Source of the DNA: CAUZFZ01 sp963579025
GTDB lineage: Bacteria; Planctomycetota; Planctomycetia; Planctomycetales; Planctomycetaceae
Assembly (NCBI GenBank): GCA_963579025.1
Contig: CAUZFZ010000017.1
Location: 1 to 64,000, forward strand
Direction: 5' to 3'
Length of the DNA: 64,000 nt
Shown: one piece after another, positions 1 to 8,823 of the stretch
Position numbering within the stretch: the stretch's first letter is position 1
Layout of the letters: each line of letters starts with the position of its first letter
Notes under the pieces: model-generated
Databases searched by the model: none
The model's input: only the letters and a program-made list of their open reading frames with translations
Told to the model about the DNA's origin: nothing
Program-made: the position numbers and the translations under genes

Positions 1-1318
1 TCGTGACCGACGCCGAATCCTCTTCACTGGTGGTATTGGCCGTGCCACCGTCGCCAGCCGCACCGGGATCGTCACCGCTGTTGCCGCCGTCATTGACCGT
101 CACCGTCAGCGTCGTACTGGCCGACGGCGCCTGCGTCGCCACGTAGCTGATCGTCCCGCCGCTGGCACCGGTCAGCAGGCTGTTGATCTGAGTCGCCTCG
201 CCTGTGACGATCACCGTGCCTGTGCCATCCCCGCTGCTGATGCTCACGCCCGTCGACCCGATGCCCACCGTCAACGCGCCTTCGACCACCATCAGAGTCG
301 CCGTCACCGTGCCGCTGCCCGAATCCGCATCCGTCACGCTGAAGCCCGTACCCTGAATCGCCAGTGCCACGTCTTCGGTCGCACTCAACGCACTCACAGG
401 AGAAGCCACCACCGGTGCGTCGTTGATCGCCGTGATGTTGATTGTGACCGACGCGGAATCCTCTTCACTGGTGGTATTGGCCGTGCCTCCGTCGCCAGCC
501 GCACCGGGATCGTCACCGCTGTTGCCGCCGTCATTGACCGTCACCGTCAGCGTCGTACTGGCCGACGGCGCCTGAGTCGTCGCGTAGCTGATCGTCCCGC
601 CGCTGGCACCGGTCAGCAGGCTGTTGATCTGAGTCGCCTGGCCCGTGACGATCACCGTGCCTGTGCCATCGCCGCTGCTGATACTCACGCCCGTCGACCC
701 CGTGCCCACCGTCAACGCGCCTTCGACCACCATCAGAGTCGCCGTCACCGTGCCGCTGCCTGAATCCGCATCCGTCACGCTGAAGCCCGTACCCTGAATC
801 GTCAGTGACACGTCTTCGGTCGCACTCAACGCGCTCACCGGAGAAGCCACCACCGGAGCGTCATTGATCGCTGTGATGTTGATCGTGACCGCCGCCGAAT
901 CCTCTTCACTGGTGGTATTGGCCGTGCCACCGTCGCCGGCCGCACCGGGATCGTCACCGCTGTTGCCGCCGTCATTGACCGTCACCGTCAGCGTCGTACT
1001 GGCCGACGGCGCCTGAGTCGCCGCGTAGCTGATCGTCCCGCCGCTGGCACCGGTCAGCAGGCTGTTGATCTGAGTCACCTGGCCCGTGACGATCACCGTG
1101 CCTGTGCCATCGCCGCTGCTGATGCTCACGCCCGTCGAGCCCGTGACCACCGTCAACGCGCCTTCACCCACCATCAGAGTCGCCGTCACCGTGCCGCTGC
1201 CCGAATCCGCATCCGTCACGCTGAAGCCCGTACCCTGAATTGCCAGTGACACGTCTTCGGTCGCACTCAACGCGCTCACCGGAGATGCCACCACCGGAGC
1301 GTCATTGATCGCCGTGAC
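1..1318 (-). repeat. Three tandem 441-nt coding repeats (147 residues each)
   Basis: A landmark (aatcctcttcactgg) recurs at 16, 457 and 898, exactly 441 nt apart, and the sequence between differs at only a few positions per copy. Each unit encodes a VCBS/cadherin-like domain running from ASPVSALSATEDVS to TINITAINDAP. Differences are mostly single substitutions such as VVTGSTG against VGTGSTG. Period and near-identity are read directly; recent duplication or gene conversion is inferred. The array probably continues past the left edge. Confidence 0.93.
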
Positions 1319-3319
1319 GTCCACGTTCACGGTGAAGTCCACGGACGCGCCCTGTGTGTCAGTGGCACGAATCGTCAGTGGGTCCGCGTTTCCGTTCTGG
1401 TCGAGCTGGGGGGTGAGCGTCAAAGTCGTTGCGCTGAGTCCCGAGTTACTGCCCGACAGGCTGCCCTGGGCGATTGCTGAATTGTCTTCAATCGTGATTG
1501 TCAGGAAGTCATTGGCACCACCCAGCACGTCCGGGATATTCGCGTCCGTGAAGATCCCTGTCAGATCGATTGTTTGCGCTACGCCGTCTTCGTTGAACAT
1601 GCGGTCGACTGACGCCGGCGTCGCCACGGGAGCGGTGTTCCGTGTCACGGCACGGGTGCGCGTGCTGAGGTTGCCGGCCGCGTCCCGGGCCTCGACGGTG
1701 AAGTCCGTGGAGCCACCTGGAACGAATGGCACTGCCACATTACTAAATCCGAATGAACCACCGGTTGCCGTCGTCAATGCGCCCGTGTTCGTCAACGTGA
1801 CCCTCGCGTCGGCCTCGGCCATACCGACGAAATTGACCGGCGTTTGTTCGGTCAAACCATCACCATCAGGGTCCGTGTCGAATGCCGGATCGAGGTCGAA
1901 TGCCGTGATTGGCGGAGCTACCGTGTCGATCGTGATGCCCAGACCAGCGGAATCCATGCTGACGTTGCCGGCAAGGTCTTCGGCAGTCGACGTGATATCG
2001 TGCATCCCGTCCTGCAGCGTTGATGTTGTGACCGAGAACGGGCTGCTCGCGGTACTCGTTCCGATGGCCCCGTCCAAGCTGCTTGTCAGGCGGACAATCG
2101 CATTGCTTTCCGCATCGCCGGAGATCGTGGGTGTGTTGTCGTTGGTGATGTCGTCCGTGTCCGACACACCACTGTCACTCGTCGCCAGCAGATCCTGACC
2201 GGTTGGTGCCGCCGGCGCCAGCGTGTCGAGTTCAAACGTGAACGACTCGAATCCCGGGCCGCCGGTGGTGTTGCCAATTTCGTCCGTGGCGCGGAGTCTC
2301 AATGTGTGAGAACCAGTGTTCAGAACCGTCGTTCCAAACAGGCTGTCGATCTGAGCTTCGGTCAGAGTGAACGTACCGCTTCTGTTTCCAATGGAACCGC
2401 TCAGGTCGACGAACGCACCTGAGTCGACGGCTCCCTCGAAGGACGCAATCCGGCTCACGTCGGAAACGTCGACGCTCAGCGACAGAAGGTTGGTGACACG
2501 GTCCGTTGCATCTCGCCCCGTATCGTTGACGGCAGTGACGGTGAATGCCGGAGCATCCTGGTCACCGACCAGCGTGACACCGGTCGCCATGCCGTTGGAA
2601 CCGAGCGTGATCACCGGTGCCTGGATGTTCCTGTCCACGACTCCGATATCGAACAGGTCAATATCACCGTCCTGATCGGCGTCCAGCGCCGCTGTGGCCT
2701 GATTAACGTTGGGATCAAAGCCCAACTGTCGAAACAACAGTGAGCCGACAAATGTCACGCCGGTGGTTTGCTGCATGTTGGCCAGTCTGGCCTGCTGACC
2801 GTCGCGTTCACTGACATCGCCGTCGCCGCCGGCATCGCCTGGCAGAAAGATGGTCGCTATCGCGTCACCCGATGTGCCCCGCTGGCCTCCGACCCGAATG
2901 GTGAATTCGCCGGGGGGAAGTTCCACGAGGATAATGCTCGAACTGCGGTTATCTGCATCCGGCCGGCTGGTCATGACCGGGACCGCAGCGCCGTTCGCCC
3001 GATTCGTGACCGTCATTGCGGAAGGGTCCAGCGTGCTTCCCGCAGACTGGTCTCGTTCGACCTTCACACCGAAGACTGTCGGAGTTGAGCCGTTCGCGTC
3101 GGGAACCGTGAGAGTGAGATCGGACGTGCCGCCTGGAGGCACGGTGAACGTGTCCTGCGCGATCACGGAAACACTCAACAGAGTGCGATCTTCAAGCTGT
3201 TCCGTCCGACGCACCGGGGCGCTGGTCAACTGATTGGTGGACCACTTCGTCCGTGTCGCACTCCGTCGGAAGCGGGATGACGGAACAAACTGATGGAAGA
3301 GCTGCGAAAGGTTTTTCAT
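1..3319 (-). CDS. Giant LEPR-XLL-type surface protein with dockerin-like and Ig/cadherin-like repeats (C-terminus beyond window)
   Basis: The minus strand is open from an ATG at 3319 to the window edge, about 1106 residues, so the C-terminus is missing. The start (MKNLSQLFHQF) has an AGGA about 11 nt upstream. The N-terminus is Arg-rich and contains LEDRTLLS at residues 42-49, the LEPR-XLL-type motif of planctomycete exported giants. A dockerin-like region follows, with Asp-rich loops such as DAGGDGDVSERDG and DADQDGDIDLFD. Next come Ig-like modules containing 'LDTLAPAAPTGQD' and 'ITIDTVAPPITAFDLDP', then three 147-residue VCBS/cadherin-like repeats ending in NDAPVV. A secreted or surface structural or adhesion role is inferred; no enzyme domain is visible. 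The plus-strand ORFs across this region are shadows of its biased composition. Confidence 0.9.
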   Translation of the reverse strand, partial: MKNLSQLFHQFVPSSRFRRSATRTKWSTNQLTSAPVRRTEQLEDRTLLSVSVIAQDTFTVPPGGTSDLTLTVPDANGSTPTVFGVKVERDQSAGSTLDPSAMTVTNRANGAAVPVMTSRPDADNRSSSIILVELPPGEFTIRVGGQRGTSGDAIATIFLPGDAGGDGDVSERDGQQARLANMQQTTGVTFVGSLLFRQLGFDPNVNQATAALDADQDGDIDLFDIGVVDRNIQAPVITLGSNGMATGVTLVGDQDAPAFTVTAVNDTGRDATDRVTNLLSLSVDVSDVSRIASFEGAVDSGAFVDLSGSIGNRSGTFTLTEAQIDSLFGTTVLNTGSHTLRLRATDEIGNTTGGPGFESFTFELDTLAPAAPTGQDLLATSDSGVSDTDDITNDNTPTISGDAESNAIVRLTSSLDGAIGTSTASSPFSVTTSTLQDGMHDITSTAEDLAGNVSMDSAGLGITIDTVAPPITAFDLDPAFDTDPDGDGLTEQTPVNFVGMAEADARVTLTNTGALTTATGGSFGFSNVAVPFVPGGSTDFTVEARDAAGNLSTRTRAVTRNTAPVATPASVDRMFNEDGVAQTIDLTGIFTDANIPDVLGGANDFLTITIEDNSAIAQGSLSGSNSGLSATTLTLTPQLDQNGNADPLTIRATDTQGASVDFTVNVDVTAINDAPVVASPVSALSATEDVSLAIQGTGFSVTDADSGSGTVTATLMVGEGALTVVTGSTGVSISSGDGTGTVIVTGQVTQINSLLTGASGGTISYAATQAPSASTTLTVTVNDGGNSGDDPGAAGDGGTANTTSEEDSAAVTINITAINDAPVVASPVSALSATEDVSLTIQGTGFSVTDADSGSGTVTATLMVVEGALTVGTGSTGVSISSGDGTGTVIVTGQATQINSLLTGASGGTISYATTQAPSASTTLTVTVNDGGNSGDDPGAAGDGGTANTTSEEDSASVTINITAINDAPVVASPVSALSATEDVALAIQGTGFSVTDADSGSGTVTATLMVVEGALTVGIGSTGVSISSGDGTGTVIVTGEATQINSLLTGASGGTISYVATQAPSASTTLTVTVNDGGNSGDDPGAAGDGGTANTTSEEDSASVT

Positions 3320-4327
3320 AAGGACGAAATCCTGAAAGTCCTGCAAGGCATCCCAACACTCACAAAATCAAGGCGACGGGTGGAGCCACAAGGTGGCTTA
3401 CACGCGAAAGTGACGTGTCAGCGAATGTGTTCCGACTGGTGCGCCCCTGCCATCAACTCGCTTCGGATCCTGAGCGCGCCATTTGGAACGCTCATTCCAC
3501 GTATCTGCATTCGGCCGCACGACCCGCCTATCGCAACCTGTCGCTGCCACCGGTTCAGATTCGGCCGCTATTGGAGACCGAGCAGCCGGAAAAGGTTCCC
3601 CGGACGACCAAACCGGACCGTGGTTTGGCTCGCTTCAGAACGATTAGCGAACTCCGCACAGATATGTACCGGAAGTAGCGACGAGACTTGCCCCGACCCC
3701 GACAAACAGAGCCAGCGTACCCTTCACCTGAAAAGCAACGCAACGATCCAGACGACTCGGTCAGTGATTGACACAACTAATGATTTTGACAGGATTTAGT
3801 GCCGATCATCCATGACGGTCTCGGTCTACCCTGACGATCGAATCGTATCCAATCTGAGCCAGACTGGTTGAATCGATCAGGTTTTGCGTGACGAGGGCAT
3901 GACCGCTACCGAGTCTCGTTCTCTGTACGCGTCTATTCTTGATGGTGCTGTCACATAAGAACATATGTGACGATATTCCAGAGGAAGATGTCCGAGTCTT
4001 CCCCTTGGTGACGTCACCCGTTCCTGTCCCAGGCATGTTTCGTGGGTCTCAACGTCAAGCTTTGACGATTGTGCAGACCGGACAGACTGCATCAAGTCGT
4101 CCGGTTGTTTCGGTGCGAAGGTTCCTGCGATTACGGCAAGTCGCCTCTTTAGATCAGCCCGCAAGGCCATATGTGCCGAATCGATGCAGGGGCCTCTTTT
4201 TCCGGAGGAGCACATCAAGTCGTGCGCAATTCCGGAAGCGGGAACCGGCTGACCGGCGACTGTGCATCATGGACGCACATGGCGTCACGTCCACGCGACA
4301 TGGACTGAGAGTCTGGGGAGATCACGG
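3320..4327. other. Intergenic region between divergent genes
   Basis: About 1 kb separates the divergent starts of the giant repeat gene and the outer-membrane protein gene. The ORFs here (for example 3293-3799 plus and 3877-4218 minus) are low-complexity, overlap on both strands and match no family I recognise. The stretch presumably carries both promoters; I see no convincing hairpin, repeat or RNA gene. Confidence 0.6.
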
Positions 4328-6163
4328 ATGATGAGTTCTCGGATATGTACTGGGTGCCTGCTCGCCACGGTCGTGGCGGGTGCCACGATCTCGGCTTACG
4401 GCCAGTCCGACGTCCTTTCAGCTCCAAGCGTGCTGAATGGACCGCGACAAGTCCGGTCTGATCGTAGTGACCTGGCCACACAGAATAAGGACCAGTGGAT
4501 CTCCCGGATGCTCCCGGGCGGATCGAAAGCCAGTGGCCGATCCACCGACCGAAAATCCCATCCCGGCACTCAACGCGCGGCTTCAGCGGCGGCTCGGTCC
4601 AGACCGACCAATCTTCTGCCGACTGCAATTGGACCAGGACAGCACAGCTCTCGATCTCTCAGGCGCACGACCCCGAAACAGCATTTCCGGATCATGACGT
4701 CAACGACGGCCCGACATCCGGCGGTCGATTACGAGGCATTGGCCCCGACCGCCTGGACGGCTCCATTCGCCTTGAACCCCAGTGCGAAGACGACGCCTCA
4801 AGCACCGGCTCGCCTGTACTCAGAGTCGCGACCAGCATCTGAGGCGGACGATTTCGACGTTCCGTTGGGTGTGGAATTCATCGCGGCTGATGACGAACAA
4901 TATGAAAGTGCAATCGCCCCCGCGGGACATACGACGCATCAATCGTCGTCGGCCAACCTGGACGGTCGGACCTACGGCTGTACGGACAGCGGCCACGCGG
5001 ACTCATGCTCTTGCGGGAAGACGACGTTGCTGGAACTGGCCAATCCTGAATCGGAGTTCTTCGTCAAAGGCTGGGTTGCTCAGGGCTTCACCTGGAACCC
5101 GGACAGTCCCCGCAACAAATTCAACCTGCCCACGACGTTCAACGACAGGTCGAACGAGTACCAGCTCAATCAGATATACGTGTCGATGGGAATGGAGGCA
5201 GACGAGTCGTTTGTGGATTGGGGCTTCGGAGGCAAACTCGATCTGCTCTACGGCACGGACTACTTCTTCACGACGAGTCTCGGCCTGGAAACTCATCGCG
5301 ACGGCACTCCCCGCTGGAACAGTGAAGACGGCCCGCGTCGTGGTGGCGGCGCCGCCCTCTACGGTCTGGCCATGCCACAGCTTTATGCAGAGATTTGGGC
5401 GCCGGTCGGCAATGGCGTGCGGCTGAAGCTCGGCCACTTTTACACGACGCTGGGGTATGAGACAGTCACCGCGCCGGACAACTTCTTCTATTCGCATTCC
5501 TACACGATGCAGTATGGCGAACCCTTCACGCACACCGGCATGCTCGGTTCAACCGAAGTCGCCGAAGGCGTCACAGTGCATGCCGGGTTCACTCGTGGGT
5601 GGGACAACTGGGAAGACCCGGACAGCGACCTGTCGTTCCTCGGTGGGGTCGAGCTTGACCTGATCCAGGACACCACAACGTTCGCATACTCAATTCATGT
5701 GGGTGATGAAGACGTGCCGGGTGGTCGAGGCGACGACAAACGATCAACGTACAGCATGGTGCTGACGCATCATCTGAATGACCAGACCCGATACATCCTT
5801 CAGCACGACCTGGGCTATCAGGAAAGAGGCACCCCGCTCTCGCAACGGACGGCGAAATGGTATGGCGTCAATCAGTACCTGATCACGGACCTGACCGACT
5901 GCCTGTCCGCGGGAACTCGGTTCGAGTGGTTCCGAGACCACAACAATGCCCGGATTCTGGGCATCCCGTCGGAAGAAGGTGCGAACTACTTCAACTTGAC
6001 TCTGGGTCTCAACTGGCGACCGGCTCCCAACATGGTCATCCGACCGGAACTCAGATGGGACTGGTCCAATGTCACGCCGCCCTTCGGACTCGATGGCGTG
6101 TACGACGACTTCAGCGACAAGAACCAGTTCACACTGGGCACGGATGTGATTCTGTCGTTCTGA
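4328..6163 (+). CDS. Outer-membrane beta-barrel protein (BBP2/OmpL-like porin family)
   Basis: 611 residues from the ATG at 4328, preceded by GGGGAG 7-8 nt upstream. This start gives a signal peptide (MMSSRICTGCLLATVVAGATISAYGQ). Residues about 30-230 are low-complexity and Pro/Thr/Ser-rich, with a short Cys cluster (CTDSGHADSCSCG). From about residue 240 alternating aromatic beta-strands follow: FFVKGWVAQGFTWNPDSP, YQLNQIYVSMG, GGKLDLLYGTDYFF, LKLGHFYTTLGYE. The protein ends in a strand with terminal Phe (FTLGTDVILSF), typical of outer-membrane barrels. This matches the planctomycete 'putative beta-barrel porin-2' type. Substrate is unknown. Its 3' end faces the histidine kinase gene with 56 nt between. 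Confidence 0.85.
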   Translation: MMSSRICTGCLLATVVAGATISAYGQSDVLSAPSVLNGPRQVRSDRSDLATQNKDQWISRMLPGGSKASGRSTDRKSHPGTQRAASAAARSRPTNLLPTAIGPGQHSSRSLRRTTPKQHFRIMTSTTARHPAVDYEALAPTAWTAPFALNPSAKTTPQAPARLYSESRPASEADDFDVPLGVEFIAADDEQYESAIAPAGHTTHQSSSANLDGRTYGCTDSGHADSCSCGKTTLLELANPESEFFVKGWVAQGFTWNPDSPRNKFNLPTTFNDRSNEYQLNQIYVSMGMEADESFVDWGFGGKLDLLYGTDYFFTTSLGLETHRDGTPRWNSEDGPRRGGGAALYGLAMPQLYAEIWAPVGNGVRLKLGHFYTTLGYETVTAPDNFFYSHSYTMQYGEPFTHTGMLGSTEVAEGVTVHAGFTRGWDNWEDPDSDLSFLGGVELDLIQDTTTFAYSIHVGDEDVPGGRGDDKRSTYSMVLTHHLNDQTRYILQHDLGYQERGTPLSQRTAKWYGVNQYLITDLTDCLSAGTRFEWFRDHNNARILGIPSEEGANYFNLTLGLNWRPAPNMVIRPELRWDWSNVTPPFGLDGVYDDFSDKNQFTLGTDVILSF

Positions 6164-6219
6164 ATGCTGGTCGCTCTCGACGCGGCGTTGACACCGCGTG
6201 AACGTGCATGCTGTCCAGG

Positions 6220-7644
6220 TCAGTTGCGGACGGCCAGACCGGGCGGTTGTTCTGCCGACTCCACAACACGATCTCTGGTCGGCGCACCGACGGGCAGTGT
6301 TATCCGGAAAACGGTCAGGTCGCCGCAGCGGTCCCAGATCAGACGGCCGTCGAGACCTTCGACAGCCTTGTGTGCCAGTGCCAGACCGAGACCGACGCCT
6401 TCCGGCTTTGACGTCACAAACGGATCGAAGAGTGAGTCGCGGACCTGCTGTGGAGGTCCGGCGCCCGTGTCCCGTACCTCGATGATGACGTCGCCGTCTG
6501 TGATATCCGCGAGGATTTCGACGCGCCCGTCGGCTCCGGCTGCTTCGATCGCATTCAACGCCAGGTTCAGCAGGCTGCCGCGCAGTGCCTCTGCGTCAGG
6601 CACTACTATTCCCGGGACTGCGGACGCGGTGACGGACAATTCAACGTGCGCATGACGGCACTGCGGATCGATCAACTGCTTGATCTCGTTGACGATGTCT
6701 CCCACATCACCGGGCTGAGCCGGTGACTGCTCGCGACGACTCAGTGATAGCAGCCCGCGAATGTGCTGCTCAGTCAACTCGATTTGACGGAGCGCGACAT
6801 CGAGGCTCTCGTCTTCGGACTGATCACAACTCTTGCGGTGCAGTTGCACTGCCATTCGTGCACCGGTCACGGCATTGCGGAGTTGATGCGCCAGGCCGCC
6901 TGCCAGTTGAGCCAGCAAACGGACCCGCTCCGTGTCGCGTATTGTCTGCTGCAGTTCCTGAAGCTGGTCCGACAGCCGGCCCGCGGACACCACCAGATCG
7001 TCCAGTTCGTCACGTGGCTCTGACTCGTCCGCGTCGGGCGATTCTGGAAACCGTCCGTCTGTGATGGCAGCGAGTAACTCCTGAACGGTTCCAACCCGTT
7101 GTCCGATTCTCGCCGCCAGCCACGCGGAGATTGCCGCCATCACGATGACAGTGACAGCTCCCACGATCAGCGGCGGCCAGATGGCGGACCGACGAGCTTC
7201 CTGCCAGCTCGATTCCGGATAGAGCACGAGCAGTTCTGACACGCGGGCCGCGCCGTCGGCTCGAATGCGGGCTGCGAAGAAGCGGCGGCCCGCATCAATG
7301 GTCGGCAATTCCGACAGCGAACTGCCAGCGGAGATCAGTGGCGCGGCGTGTCCCTGCTCGACCGCCTGCCGAGACTCGGCCAGTGTGGAGAAGACGACCT
7401 GGCCGGCTCGATCCACGGCGACAAACTCGGCGCCGGAAAGGCCGTGCATCTTTTCCAGTACGGGTTCGGTATAGGTCAGCCGCGATGCGACGAGCGTGTC
7501 CACGACGCCTCGAATCTGCAGCAACGTCTGCTGCTCGGCTCTTTGCACTGCCAGCCAGGCCGAGGTTGCCGCGATGACCGCCACCGACGCCAGCATTGCC
7601 GCAGTGAAGGGGATCAGAATCCGCGTGCGGATAGAACTTCTCAC
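6220..7644 (-). CDS. Membrane sensor histidine kinase
   Basis: 474 residues. The start is GTG at 7644; an in-frame TGA lies just upstream, so no longer ATG form exists. Two TM segments (about residues 9-31 and 156-178) flank an approximately 120-residue sensor domain, then a HAMP-like linker. The H-box is GGLAHQLRNAVTGARMA with His253. The ATPase domain has the N-box (NLALNAIEAAG, about 360-370), G1 DTGAG (392-396), the F-box (FDPFVTSKPEG) and G2 GVGLGL (416-421). All catalytic boxes are intact. No response regulator lies beside it, so its partner is elsewhere. Its GTG overlaps the TGA of the upstream 39-residue ORF as GTGA, implying translational coupling to the haem/redoxin-like gene. Confidence 0.93.
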   Translation of the reverse strand: MRSSIRTRILIPFTAAMLASVAVIAATSAWLAVQRAEQQTLLQIRGVVDTLVASRLTYTEPVLEKMHGLSGAEFVAVDRAGQVVFSTLAESRQAVEQGHAAPLISAGSSLSELPTIDAGRRFFAARIRADGAARVSELLVLYPESSWQEARRSAIWPPLIVGAVTVIVMAAISAWLAARIGQRVGTVQELLAAITDGRFPESPDADESEPRDELDDLVVSAGRLSDQLQELQQTIRDTERVRLLAQLAGGLAHQLRNAVTGARMAVQLHRKSCDQSEDESLDVALRQIELTEQHIRGLLSLSRREQSPAQPGDVGDIVNEIKQLIDPQCRHAHVELSVTASAVPGIVVPDAEALRGSLLNLALNAIEAAGADGRVEILADITDGDVIIEVRDTGAGPPQQVRDSLFDPFVTSKPEGVGLGLALAHKAVEGLDGRLIWDRCGDLTVFRITLPVGAPTRDRVVESAEQPPGLAVRN

Positions 7645-7760
7645 GAGCTGGTCTCGAGGGTGTCGGAGTCAACCCACGAGTCTACCGTGCCGGCATAGAC
7701 GAGAGCATCCCGCACACGCCGCAGTGAAAGATCGCTTGCGGGCGGCGAGCCAATCGCCAT
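7641..7760 (-). CDS. Small 39-residue ORF coupled between redoxin-like and kinase genes
   Basis: This ORF runs ATG 7760 to TGA 7641 and begins MAIGSPPASDLSLRRVRDAL. Its ATG overlaps the TAA of the upstream gene (TAATG) and its TGA overlaps the kinase GTG (GTGA), so there is no gap on either side. The peptide is hydrophilic, with no TM segment or signal. Precise coupling at both ends suggests either a real small protein or a translated leader that feeds ribosomes to the kinase start. No family is recognised. Confidence 0.6.
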   Translation of the reverse strand: MAIGSPPASDLSLRRVRDALVYAGTVDSWVDSDTLETSS

Positions 7761-8671
7761 TACTTCCGACGGGCCGTCGCGACAGCCTGCCTCAATTCCG
7801 GAAGATACGGCGACCGACTGGCCCCGGCGCGGTAATTGACGATCGTCCCATCGGCCGCGACGACCAGTGTCAGTGGCAGTGATGCACCGACACGCTGCGG
7901 ATCGCCGAGTCGCGATAGCGCATTCTCCGTATCAAGCACGACCTTGTAAGGAAGCTTCCACTCATGGCGGAATCGCGACACGTCGCGCGTGACATCAACA
8001 CGTTTTGCGACTTCCGCGAGTCGAGCGTCGACGGCAATGCCGATCAGGTCGACGTCTGTCGGACGGCGTTCGTACCAGTGCATCAGAAAACCAACGTCGC
8101 CGTAGGGAGCGTCCGGGTTCCCGTGATAGTTCCAGAAGTGAAGCACGGTGACTTTTCCGGCGAACGCTGACGACGACAACTTTGTTCCATCGAGCCGCAG
8201 GAATTCGAATTCACCCAGCGGGCGTTGTTCGATCTTCTCAGCCAGTCCAGCGAGGCGGCGTGCGATCTCCGCTTTACGGCGATCGTCCTCCTGGCGAGCC
8301 GCAGCGTCAGCAGCTTCCTTTCGCCGTTTCAGCACGTCATCGATATCCGCGAGCCGAGCCCAGTCTTTCTGGATCACCTTGAGAAATGTCTGCTCGGAAA
8401 CCGGGTCGGTCTCAAGCACAGCTCGGTCGAGGGCCGCGATGAATGCAGCGAGATTCTTCTCGTTCTTGCGTTCGAGCTGTGCTTCGATCGCCTTCCCGAA
8501 CGTGTTTCGATTCCTCTTTGATTTGCCGGCATGGCAGATATAGCAACTCGCACTCCCGGATCCGACATCCTTCAGTGCGAACCGTTTCTGGAACCAGTTG
8601 CGATAGATCGGCCGGGCAGCCGCGTTGTCAGCAATGCCACACAGAATCAGGACCAGCAGGATCAGACGCAT
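7760..8671 (-). CDS. Exported CxxCH protein with TlpA/AhpC-like thioredoxin fold lacking the CxxC
   Basis: 303 residues with a signal peptide (MRLILLVLILCGIADNAAA). A single CYICH (residues 43-47) is a c-type haem-attachment motif. A charged helical segment follows (RRKEAADAAARQEDDRRKAE), then a redoxin domain from about residue 153: LRLDGTKLSSSAFAGKVTVLHFWNYHGNPDAPYGDVGF ends where a CxxC would sit, but the active site reads NYHGNPDAP. It is therefore unlikely to be a disulfide oxidoreductase; a haem-linked sensing or scaffold role is inference. It heads the operon leading through the 39-residue ORF to the histidine kinase, which suggests it supplies or modulates that kinase's periplasmic signal. 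Confidence 0.82.
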   Translation of the reverse strand: MRLILLVLILCGIADNAAARPIYRNWFQKRFALKDVGSGSASCYICHAGKSKRNRNTFGKAIEAQLERKNEKNLAAFIAALDRAVLETDPVSEQTFLKVIQKDWARLADIDDVLKRRKEAADAAARQEDDRRKAEIARRLAGLAEKIEQRPLGEFEFLRLDGTKLSSSAFAGKVTVLHFWNYHGNPDAPYGDVGFLMHWYERRPTDVDLIGIAVDARLAEVAKRVDVTRDVSRFRHEWKLPYKVVLDTENALSRLGDPQRVGASLPLTLVVAADGTIVNYRAGASRSPYLPELRQAVATARRK

Positions 8672-8712
8672 TTTCGTAGCCTCCTGGATCCGAGAGACGC
8701 GCAGTCCCCAGC

Positions 8713-8818
8713 GTTTGTAGTAACCCGATTTATCGGGTTCAACAGCGTGGTTCGAACGGGCCGATCATCGCACAGGAATGCTGCCGTCTTTGAACCGCAT
8801 AAATGCGGTTACTACGAA
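8713..8818. repeat. Inverted pair of REP-like hairpins (REPIN-like)
   Basis: Left unit 8713-8740 contains the palindrome AACCCGATTTATCGGGTT (8722-8739). Right unit 8792-8818 contains AACCGCATAAATGCGGTT (8793-8810). Read in the same orientation both are GTAGTAACC + two bases + ATTTAT + two bases + GGTTC; the two variable bases differ (CG against GC), but the pairing is preserved. They lie in opposite orientation about 50 nt apart, downstream of the DUF1501 gene. Confidence 0.85.
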
Positions 8819-8823
8819 CCGGT

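Noticed and set aside
1305..2198. Long plus-strand ORF inside the giant repeat gene
   Set aside because: Ser/Val-rich shadow; the opposite strand encodes clear Ig/cadherin-like domains and is open throughout.
3293..4331. Several overlapping ORFs upstream of the outer-membrane gene
   Set aside because: They conflict with each other on both strands, have no ribosome sites or families, and one only extends the true start at 4328.
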